This document shows, in pieces, positions 1 to 7,100 of a stretch of 35,143 nucleotides of DNA. Source of the DNA: an uncultured Bacteroidales bacterium (GTDB lineage Bacteria; Bacteroidota; Bacteroidia; Bacteroidales; Bacteroidaceae). Location: contig CADCIQ010000023.1 of the NCBI GenBank assembly GCA_902801425.1, positions 1-35,143 on the forward strand, given 5' to 3'. The position numbers were made by a program, and so were the translations under genes. Each line of letters starts with the position of its first letter. Positions within the stretch are counted from its first letter, which is position 1. The notes under the pieces are model-generated. The model worked only from the letters and a program-made list of their open reading frames with translations, searched no databases and had not been told where the DNA came from.

Positions 1-40
1 TAATGACAAATTCGTGTAAAATTCGCGGTAATTCGTGTAG
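1..40. repeat. Phased ATTCG repeat array
   Basis: ATTCG recurs at 10, 21 and 31, giving units ATTCGTGTAAA, ATTCGCGGTA and ATTCGTGTAG with 10-11 bp spacing. The first 12 bases (TAATGACAAATT) also occur, reverse-complemented, inside the coding repeat near 10360-10390. This is a typical Bacteroidetes intergenic repeat. The array may continue beyond the left edge. Confidence 0.6.
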
Positions 41-81
41 CTCCACGCAGTGGTTAAGGCAGCTTGCTGCCATTCGTAGAA

Positions 82-183
82 TTCATCGAACTGACGTTAC
101 ATTAATTATCACAAATGACACATTAATGTCGCATTAATTCCTTCTTGTAGCAAGCAGTTTGTTTTCGTCGAACTCACGTTAAT
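82..183. repeat. Two copies of a TTCGTCGAACT-type intergenic repeat
   Basis: TTCATCGAACTGACGTTAC (82-100) and TTCGTCGAACTCACGTTAA (164-182) are near-identical direct copies. A third, inverted copy lies at 3899-3915. No ORF of note overlaps them. The role is unknown; they look like dispersed intergenic repeats. Confidence 0.55.
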
Positions 184-260
184 AAGGTAGGGGGGAAAGG
201 GGCAAAACAGGGAAATATTGGAAAGAAAAGCAGAAAAAACGCCTTTTCCCCCCCCTCCTT
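184..260. repeat. Purine/pyrimidine-rich imperfect inverted repeat
   Basis: AAGGTAGGGGGGAAAGGGGC (184-203) pairs imperfectly with GCCTTTTCCCCCCCCTCCTT (241-260) across a 37-nt A-rich loop. It could be a hairpin ending an upstream transcript that starts outside the window. The G-run could also adopt other structures. It lies upstream of the promoter at 341-372. Confidence 0.4.
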
Positions 261-340
261 GAAATGTATTGATTTCCGTACCATTTTATCTATAGAATTA
301 CGTGATTAAACATATAAAAAATGTCAATAGGGCTCAAAGA

Positions 341-372
341 TTTGTTTTTTATGAAAATAAAGATTATCTTTG
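341..372 (+). promoter_or_regulatory. Bacteroidetes housekeeping promoter of the SGNH hydrolase gene
   Basis: TTTG at 341-344 is followed, after exactly 20 bp, by TATCTTTG (365-372), matching the Bacteroidetes primary-sigma consensus TTTG-N19/20-TAnnTTTG. The start of transcription should be near 379, leaving a leader of about 100 nt before the ATG at 482. Confidence 0.8.
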
Positions 373-481
373 TGGTCGATTTAATAACAACCATTTCATT
401 AAGCCAAAAGAGCAATGACAAGCTTGCTTAATCATTGCCTTGGCAAGAAATGATAGGATGAAATCCAACTTTATTCTACAA

Positions 482-1144
482 ATGAAAAAAATATTTACAT
501 TAGTTGCGATGATGGCATTTGCCATCTTAGTGTCTGCACAGACAAAGAAAGTTTCGATTCTTGGCGACTCGTATTCCACATTCCAGGGCATGAACCCTGA
601 AGGATATGCACCGTTCTATCCAAACGACAAAAACGATGTTACTAAGGTTGAACAGACATGGTGGAGCCTCTATATCAAGGCTATGGGCTATGAACTGGAA
701 AAGAACAACTCATGGGGTGGTACTACTATTTGTAACACAGGCTACGGAGGTATGGATGCCACAGCCAACTCTTTCAACGCCCGTTACGAACTTCTGGGTG
801 ATCCAGACATCATCTTCGTCTTTGGCGGCACTAACGATGCATGGGCACGTTCTCCTATCGGTGAATACAAGTATGCCGACTGGACTAAAGATGACTGCAA
901 GGCTTTCCGTCCTGCTTTAGCCTGCCTTCTGGTTAATCTTCAGAAAAAGTACCCAAAGGCTAAGCTCTATGCCATTCTCAATTCTGAACTCAGAGAAGAG
1001 ATAAACGAGTCAAGCCGCGAGGTTTGCAAGCACTATAACGTTCCTCTCATCGAGCTTCATGACATCGAGAAGCAGAACGGTCACCCGTCTATCAGCGGTA
1101 TGAAGAGCATCTGCGAGCAGATTATTGAAGCTATCGGCAAATAA
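482..1144 (+). CDS. Secreted SGNH/GDSL-family hydrolase
   Basis: This 220-residue protein is probably an esterase or deacetylase of the SGNH superfamily acting outside the cytoplasm. The start is taken at 482 rather than the in-frame ATG at 440, because MKKIFTLVAMMAFAILVSAQ is a clean signal peptide with a VSA-Q cleavage site. The nucleophile block is GDSYSTF just after the signal peptide. The Gly/Asn blocks are represented by NSWGG and FGGTNDAW, and the catalytic His by NGHPSISGM near the C-terminus, so all four S-G-N-H positions are visible. The length is normal for a stand-alone family member. It has its own promoter and no operon partner; the next gene is about 870 bp away. The substrate is unknown. 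Deacetylation of a plant or host glycan is plausible in this organism but nothing here shows it. Confidence 0.9.
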   Translation: MKKIFTLVAMMAFAILVSAQTKKVSILGDSYSTFQGMNPEGYAPFYPNDKNDVTKVEQTWWSLYIKAMGYELEKNNSWGGTTICNTGYGGMDATANSFNARYELLGDPDIIFVFGGTNDAWARSPIGEYKYADWTKDDCKAFRPALACLLVNLQKKYPKAKLYAILNSELREEINESSREVCKHYNVPLIELHDIEKQNGHPSISGMKSICEQIIEAIGK

Positions 1145-1194
1145 GGATGTCGGGATTCTGGGAAAGTAAATTGTCAGTAATTTAGAACCTGTAT

Positions 1195-1519
1195 TTTTTT
1201 TTTAGAATAAAACGCCAAACATATACACGCCCCCTAACAACGCTTCTATTTATACTGAAAATCAATAACTTAAAAGCGTGTATATGTTTGTCAAACACAT
1301 ACACAACATATACACGAGTCATCACGCCTTGAATATTTACAAAATGAGCAACAATGCCTTATAATATGATTATATGAGCAAAAAGCGTGTATATGGTGTG
1401 TATGACTTGTGTATATGTTAGACAAACATATACACGCCCCTAAACACTTTGATACACAATGCGTTATCATGCGTTTTTTACTCCCGTGTATATGTTTGGC
1501 GTTTAATTCTAAAAAAAAA
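1195..1519. repeat. 325-bp MITE-like element with 35-bp terminal inverted repeats
   Basis: The ends 1195-1229 and 1485-1519 are inverted copies over 35 bp with a single mismatch, each starting with a run of nine T (or A). The core 13-mer AAACATATACACG or its complement occurs seven times, some truncated: 1217-1229, 1277-1289, 1305-1316, 1386-1395, 1408-1419, 1424-1436 and 1485-1497. An internal perfect 11-bp hairpin (1409-1419 with 1425-1435) and a second one-mismatch hairpin (about 1278-1303) are present. There is no ORF inside and no clear target-site duplication. It could be a non-autonomous mobile element or a cluster of protein-binding sites. Confidence 0.75.
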
Positions 1520-1569
1520 TCGCGTTTGCTCTCTTTTTGCCGTAACAGCCGGTCCGTTATAGTTATAAG

Positions 1570-1753
1570 TCCATTGTAAATCCGTTGTAAATCCCATTAA
1601 TAACTATAGGATCATAGGAGGAAGAGCGAAGGAACATAGGAGTTATATGAGAATTGAGAGAAGCGGATTTATCTCTAAGTTAGTTGCAAGTCCAATCCAG
1701 CTCCAATTCAGCTCCAATTCAAGTCCAATCGGGAATTGGAGAAAAATTGGAGT
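1570..1753. repeat. 11-bp phased repeat arrays, with an inverted section
   Basis: TCCATTGTAAA and TCCGTTGTAAA (1570-1591) are tandem 11-mers. At 1687-1730 there are four tandem 11-mers of the form CAAGTCCAATC or CAGCTCCAATT. At 1732-1753 two 11-mers with AATTGGAG in the opposite orientation follow, so the block can fold back. Short ORFs across this area are repeat artefacts. The rest of 1520-1910 shows no gene. Confidence 0.65.
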
Positions 1754-1915
1754 TGCTATGGAACTGCTTTGTAATTGCATTAGTGGTGCTTACTGCCTTC
1801 TTCGGGAGAGTTGTGGAAAACGGGACAATATTGTTGTGGGATGCAGAAAATATATGGGAAATGACTGTGAAAAATACAAAAAAGAGGGGAAAGAGTAAAA
1901 AATAAGGTATCAAAA

Positions 1916-1947
1916 CTTGCAATATATTGAAAAATGTAATATCTTTG
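1916..1947 (+). promoter_or_regulatory. Promoter of the WG-repeat membrane protein gene
   Basis: CTTG (1916-1919, one mismatch to TTTG) is followed after 20 bp by TATCTTTG (1940-1947). The -7 element is identical to that of the SGNH hydrolase promoter. Transcription should begin near 1954, about 57 nt before the ATG at 2011. Confidence 0.75.
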
Positions 1948-2010
1948 CATTTCATAAAACCGTCTTTCCACATCTGTTGTGGATTGACAAGACATAGTTC
2001 TGCATAAATT

Positions 2011-3339
2011 ATGAAAACATACATTTTTGCTATCATTGAGAGAATTAAGCATTTAAGTAAAACATTAGATGCTAAGACCATTATGTCAAACAAAGAATGG
2101 AGCGTTTTTAATGATTCTGGTGATAAGGAAAGTATGATTTTCAAGGAAAACGGAAAGCTACACATAATAGTTAATGGTGTTGTTAGTGATGCAAATTGGG
2201 AGTTTGAACCAACAAATAATTCTTTAATCATTACAACAACAAAAGAAAAGGTGATGGTTTTTCCGACTTTTTGTGATAATAATATTCTTGTACTTAAACA
2301 AGATGTGAAAAATACGCCGCAATATGCTTTTCTAATTGACAGAAATATAACCAAAGAGTTTCATCCCCAAACACTTAGTGAACTGCAAGATTATTTTGAA
2401 CAATTAGAAATACAGGAACAAAAACGTATTGAAAATGAGCTCCTAGCTAAGAAAAAAGCAGAAGAGTTAGAAAAAAAACGAGTAATAGCTAAAGCCATTA
2501 GAGACGAAAAGGTGGAAAAGAAAATAAGAAAGATTTTATTGTTTTCTGTAATATTTATTGTGACTTCTTTTGTCTTGTATTTTATCGGAAACAAAATTCT
2601 TTTTTATTATTGGGAAAAAGAAAAAGGATACAACTATGCTGTACTCAAAAGTAAGTATTGGGACGTGTATAACTTGACTCCTTATATCTATGTAGCCAAG
2701 GGTATAGAAGACTTCCGACCTTATTATGAGTTGTATGATTTGGAAGGAAATCTTATTAATTTTGAAGATAGATATGATGAAGTCGGAAAAATTGATGTAA
2801 ATGGAAATTTTCTTGTTACAATGAATGGAAGATATTTCATTTTAGATTCCTATGGTAGAAAGTTTCCATGTGATCAAGGTTTTTATAAAGTTAATTTAAC
2901 TTCAACAGGATTATATAACTGTAAGATGTTTGAATTAACTTACGCCTATCGTGAAAAAGAAGAGGGGTGGAATTATTATGATAGGTATGGTAATCTCTTG
3001 AATAAACAGTATATTAAAAGTGAAAATAATCTTTCAAATGACATAAATCTGCTTATATATGGAGAAAAATACTTATGTACAGTTGATAAAAACTTTAAAG
3101 TTTTAAAAGCTGGGTATGAATTGGTAGAAAATAGCGATAAGAATCCTTACAAAAACATATTCCCTGTATGTAAGAATGGGAAGTGTGCACTTGTTGATAG
3201 TTGTCTTAATATGATTACGCCATTTGTATATGACAGTTTTTACATTAGTGAAGACGGTATAACGGCAGAGAAGGATGGAAAGCGTGGAGAATTGCATGAA
3301 AATGGAATATGGGATGGAGATTCACATGACAGTGATTGA
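2011..3339 (+). CDS. Single-pass membrane protein with C-terminal WG-type repeats
   Basis: This 442-residue protein has no recognised enzymatic function. Residues 25-115 form a soluble beta-rich domain (W-S-V-F ... W-E-F ... NILVLKQD). Residues 122-172 are a strongly charged coiled coil rich in E, K and A. Residues 174-196 form one transmembrane helix. The remaining 245 residues contain degenerate WG (KWG)-like repeats, clearest near the end: NGKCALVDSCLNMITPFVYD then EKDGKRGEL. With no signal peptide, the N-domain is probably cytoplasmic and the repeats periplasmic. The codons are visibly richer in A/T than those of the large locus downstream, suggesting a different origin. A later in-frame ATG at 2083 (MSNKEW) is a possible start, but 2011 fits the promoter. 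It is monocistronic and faces the convergent gene at 3556-3816. Confidence 0.75.
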   Translation: MKTYIFAIIERIKHLSKTLDAKTIMSNKEWSVFNDSGDKESMIFKENGKLHIIVNGVVSDANWEFEPTNNSLIITTTKEKVMVFPTFCDNNILVLKQDVKNTPQYAFLIDRNITKEFHPQTLSELQDYFEQLEIQEQKRIENELLAKKKAEELEKKRVIAKAIRDEKVEKKIRKILLFSVIFIVTSFVLYFIGNKILFYYWEKEKGYNYAVLKSKYWDVYNLTPYIYVAKGIEDFRPYYELYDLEGNLINFEDRYDEVGKIDVNGNFLVTMNGRYFILDSYGRKFPCDQGFYKVNLTSTGLYNCKMFELTYAYREKEEGWNYYDRYGNLLNKQYIKSENNLSNDINLLIYGEKYLCTVDKNFKVLKAGYELVENSDKNPYKNIFPVCKNGKCALVDSCLNMITPFVYDSFYISEDGITAEKDGKRGELHENGIWDGDSHDSD

Positions 3340-3438
3340 GTATGAATAGTATATTCAAGTATTGATGTTCTATTTACCAGACCCCAATATAGTTATAATA
3401 TGGTGTGTTGGATTTATACTTGCAAGAAAATGCAAACA

Positions 3439-3465
3439 AAAAGGCTCGCGATTTGCGGGCCTTTT
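3439..3465. terminator. Bidirectional intrinsic terminator
   Basis: AAAAGGCTCGC (3439-3449) pairs with GCGGGCCTTTT (3455-3465) through an 11-bp stem with one G-U and a 5-nt loop. It lies between the convergent genes ending at 3339 (+) and 3556 (-), with A/T tracts on both sides, so it can serve both. The stem sequence nearly matches the terminator at 4089-4111. Confidence 0.8.
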
Positions 3466-3488
3466 CTGTATATAAGAAACAGGAAAAA

Positions 3489-3518
3489 TCTGTCATCTGT
3501 CAATCTGTCAACCTGTCA
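3489..3518. repeat. Short TCTGTCA tandem repeat
   Basis: TCTGTCA occurs at 3489, 3496 and 3504, with a variant CCTGTCA at 3512, spaced 7-8 bp apart. It sits between the shared terminator and the end of the small minus-strand gene. The function is unknown. Confidence 0.5.
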
Positions 3519-3555
3519 AGAGGGTATTTTTATTTGGTCTCCCAATCTATAATAT

Positions 3556-3816
3556 TCAGATTTTGTACTCGGTCGAAATAGTACGAGAGTTTTCCCTTCC
3601 TGCATATAGTTCATCTGCTATCTCATGGGAATCGCGGTCACCGCCCCAATTACCTGAGAAGCAATCGAATATATGCATATCTTCTTTCTCCTCTTTTTTG
3701 ACCTTGGGAGCATAGGATATAAGAATCTTTGCAAAAGCACTTAACTGCTCCTGTAAAGCCTTGCGGTCTAATTTAATAGAATCTGGCACTTCTATTGTAA
3801 ATGTCATTGCTGCCAT
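3556..3816 (-). CDS. Small antitoxin-like protein, no toxin partner
   Basis: This 86-residue cytoplasmic protein starts MAAMTFTIEVPDSIKLDR, a short beta-strand followed by a helix (KALQEQLSAFAKILI). It ends with an acidic, tryptophan-containing tail (CFSGNWGGDRDSHEIADEL ... GREN). The tail resembles the C-terminus of many Bacteroidetes antitoxins that precede PIN or RelE toxins, but this assignment comes from general pattern only. The downstream side (3340-3555) holds no minus-strand ORF of toxin size, so it would be an orphan. Its reality is supported by a near-perfect promoter at 3847-3878 and a terminator at 3439-3465. Confidence 0.7.
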   Translation of the reverse strand: MAAMTFTIEVPDSIKLDRKALQEQLSAFAKILISYAPKVKKEEKEDMHIFDCFSGNWGGDRDSHEIADELYAGRENSRTISTEYKI

Positions 3817-3846
3817 AGTCGTTGCGTGTTAATTTGTTTCTGCGTG

Positions 3847-3878
3847 CAAAAATACTCATTCTTTCCCATTTCACCAAA
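3847..3878 (-). promoter_or_regulatory. Promoter of the antitoxin-like gene
   Basis: Read on the minus strand, TTTG (3878-3875) is followed after exactly 20 bp by TATTTTTG (3854-3847), a full match to the Bacteroidetes consensus. Transcription should start near 3840, about 24 nt before the ATG at 3816. Confidence 0.8.
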
Positions 3879-3898
3879 CATTTCCGTGATTATTTTAA

Positions 3899-3915
3899 AG
3901 TCAGTTCGACGAAAT
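3899..3915 (-). repeat. Inverted copy of the TTCGTCGAACT repeat
   Basis: The reverse complement, ATTTCGTCGAACTGACT, matches the repeats at 82-106 and 164-183. It lies just upstream of the promoter at 3847-3878. Confidence 0.5.
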
Positions 3916-3971
3916 CAAAATTATTGTCAGTTAAAAAGCGTAGGCAACTTATTATTAATACACCTTGCTAT

Positions 3972-4082
3972 TTGCTTTCGCCATCTAAAAAAACAGAACA
4001 AAACCAATAAAAACATATAAAAACAAATGGTTTTATTTTGTTTTCTTTTGTTTTAATTGGTTTTTCTAAATGGCGAAAGCAA
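3972..4082. repeat. 111-bp palindromic element with 13-bp perfect ends
   Basis: TTGCTTTCGCCAT (3972-3984) is the exact complement of ATGGCGAAAGCAA (4070-4082). Between them the left half is A-rich (AAAACCAATAAAAAC) and the right half T-rich (GTTTTAATTGGTTTTT), so the inside also pairs imperfectly. It has no ORF. It could be a small non-autonomous element, or a long hairpin backing up the adjacent terminator. Confidence 0.65.
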
Positions 4083-4088
4083 TAAAAG

Positions 4089-4111
4089 AAGGCTCGCGGA
4101 GTGCGAGCCTT
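4089..4111 (-). terminator. Terminator at the end of the polysaccharide utilization locus
   Basis: AAGGCTCGC (4089-4097) pairs perfectly with GCGAGCCTT (4103-4111) around a 5-nt loop. On the minus strand it begins 14 nt after the lyase stop codon and is followed by CTTTTATT. The stem is nearly the same sequence as the terminator at 3439-3465. Confidence 0.8.
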
Positions 4112-4124
4112 TTCTGTTTTCTTT

Positions 4125-7100
4125 TTATTTCACCGTCACCTTCTTGTTATTGCGAAGGTAGATGCCCTTCGGCAGATGGGTAAGGTCGGTGCCTACGTAC
4201 TTGCCGTCGAGAGTGTAGATCTTGTTTGAATCTGTATCATCGGCAATGGCTGGGGTGGTGATACCTGTGGTATCGACAGTCTTGACAACGAGGACACCCT
4301 CGGAGAGTCGTGTAGTGTCGAAGGTTACATCTGCACCCTCACAGAGAATGGTAGGAGCGCCTGAGAATGACTTGACACCTGTCCAGAGGCGTAGCTCGTC
4401 GCCAATGGCTGGGATGTAGTCGAGGAATCTAAGGGCGATAGTGCCGTTGATGGTAAGCGTGCCGATGTTCCTGATGTTGTCACCACTCATGCTCGTTGCA
4501 CTTGTGGATGCCTTGGAGATGTTGAGGCGCAGGGTAGCGGTTGATGACAAGGTTACATCCTGATTGTTGAACACAAGCTTTCCGAGTGCTGTCGTCTCGG
4601 TAACGATTGGTCGGATGGTGCCGTTGATGACGATGCTTGAGTTCTTCAGCGCAGAGGATGATGAACCGCAGATGGTAGCACCTTCTGCCACGGTGAGCGC
4701 ACCTGTGCCGAGTGAAAGACCGCTGCCTGAGAGCTTCACCGTGCCTTCGCTTATCTTCACCGTACCGCTGTTGGTCCATCCGCCCTTGATGGTCATGGTG
4801 CATGAACCGATCTTCTCAAAGTGGGACTTATTAGTGCCGCCACCGTCGGTTATGGCTCCTTCGAAGGTGAAGTCTCCGTTCTCTTCCCAGCTATTGCCCA
4901 CCTTCCATGTGTTTGAGCCTGAAGGTGTGCCCTGGCTTTGGAAGTTGGAGATAGGCTGGGCGAGAGAACCCTTGCCGGTGAGACGACCGATGGTGAATGT
5001 CTTGGCTACGTTGGTAGCAGTACATCCGTCGGCGAGGTCGAGAGTGGCGTTTGGCATACCCGTTGAGTTGTCGAGAGGCAGCCAGATTGATTTGGTGGTG
5101 TGGCGGATAGTGCCGTGGAAGTCCTTCCAGTCACCAATGATACGTACTCGTGACACGGTGTTTCGTGGAACGATGGTGAGAGTACCCTCGCCAGTGAGCT
5201 TGTTGGAATAGCCTGTGTAGTAAGTGCCTGTAAGTTGCCATGCGGCAGACTTTCCCTTTGGCACTACGATGGCATGGCTCGTGTTCTGTGCATTGTCATA
5301 GAGAGTACCACCCTGAAGCTCTATCGTCTTTGGCTGAGAACTTGCGGAAAGGGCTATCGAACCAGCTTTCATGATTATCTTTGATACGGAGTTGCTTGAA
5401 TTGAGATACAGGCATCCGTTGCCTCGCTTGGTGAGGAGTGTACCCATGAACGACTTGTCCATCTTGAAATCGGAGGCATTGTTGATAACGCCACCCTCTT
5501 CGCCAATCATAGTCATATGTGAGCCCATCTCAACGGCTGCGGTAGTCTGAAGCTCTGCACCGTTCTCCATAGTGAACTGTGATCCGAGTTTGGTGATACC
5601 GCCGAGGTTTCCGTATTCAGAATACTGATTTGACAATAGGCTAACCTTCGTTATGCCGCCTTTGAGATAGTTGCCGCCTGTGTATGAGTTCTCGCCCGAC
5701 ATAGTGACCGTTCCGCTACCTTCCTTTACGAATGAAGCCGTGCCGCTGATGGCACCTGCACCCGTGAAGGTGTAGTCGGATGAGGAGTTGACGGTGATGG
5801 TGTCAGGCATGATGTCCTCGCGCACGTTGACCGTATTATTAACGGCATCGTCGTTGAAGAATACCTTATCGCCAGATACGAATACGGTTGACTCAACGCT
5901 CTGACCGTTGTTGAGCAGGAAGTTCTGGGCATCGGCAAGATTCCATGAAGAACTTTTGTCGCCTGCCCATGTTATGGTGTTGGCATCGCGGAGTCCGATA
6001 ATCTCGATGATGAGTTTGCCGTCCTCTATGTAGAACTTCTTCTTTGATGCGTTGAGACCCTCGATGCGGATGTCTTCGAGTTTACCCTTCAGTTCAACAG
6101 GAGCAGTGCCGATGATGTACTTGCCTGGGTTCATCTCAGACTCGCCAACAGGGAGGTGGCCTACAAGTTCAATGACAGGGCAGAGATACTCAGGACCAGC
6201 CTCTACCCATGCGGTTGAGGTCTTGGTCTCTATTTCAAGATACTTGCCGAGGTTGATGCGGTCGGCTGAGAGATCGTTGGAATATAGGTCGATAATGAGA
6301 CGTGAGCCGAAGCCGAGGGTGAGGGAGTCGGTTGTGAGGTTGCCCTTCGCATCAGCACCTCCAGGACGGATAACAGAAGCGTAGTCGGCCTTGATGCTCA
6401 TGAACTCACCGCCGTTGGAGTTGAGTTCTGCAAAGCGGTTGAGCCACAATGGCGACTTCTTCATGGTACCGTCGAAATTGAGTGTGCCAGCCCAGATGTT
6501 GGTCTCGCCCTTATGGGTGAAATCAGCTTTAGGGAGAGTGAGAATGCCGTCGCCCTGCTTGATGAGACGTGCCTCGCCAGTAATACCATCGCCCTTTACG
6601 TTACATGTATATGTGGTGTAGGTTATCTTCGGATTAGCGTTGGTACTCTCGCTTGCCGCACTTCCCTGTACCCATGTAGGCACGTTGAAGGTGAGGATAT
6701 AAGGGCTTGCTCCTTCCTCAATGGTAATATCTGTGTTATCGGTCTCGCACACGATTACGTGCTTATCGTTGAGCGCAGAGCCGATAGAGCCGCCGTTCTT
6801 CACTTCCTCGCGTCCTTCCATCATGAGAGGTGGAGGGGCGATGGTGATGTTCTCCATCTTTCCGAGGAAATAGCTGGTGTGAGGAGGTTGGTTGTAGCCG
6901 CACATCTGCCAAGCCATAGCGTTGCGGTACTGATGGTCGTGCCATAGCGTGTAGTTGCGGTATGAGGTTGGGGTAGGGGTGGAGTAGATGCGGATGTTAT
7001 TATCGGCTGTTCGCATGATGATTTCCTCACGCCAGTCGCCGAGGATGTCGCCCTGATAGCAAGGTGTACACTTTGTGTAGTTATTGGTGAGAGAGCCGGC

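Noticed and set aside
1195-1519. Possible plasmid-type iteron origin
   Set aside because: The repeats are in both orientations, no replication gene is near, and the 35-bp inverted ends fit a small mobile or regulatory element better.
1647-1905. Two short overlapping plus-strand ORFs
   Set aside because: They are translations of the 11-bp repeat array, with no start signal or domain.
1719-2354. Minus-strand ORF of 211 codons
   Set aside because: It overlaps the promoter and 5' part of the WG-repeat gene and the 11-bp arrays, is low-complexity hydrophobic, and has no recognisable domain.
3489-3518. Possible CRISPR fragment (TCTGTCA repeats)
   Set aside because: Units are only 7-8 bp with no spacers and no cas genes nearby.
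4564-5211. Plus-strand ORF of 215 codons over the lyase tail
   Set aside because: Antisense shadow of the repeat region; composition mirrors the coding strand and no domain is visible.
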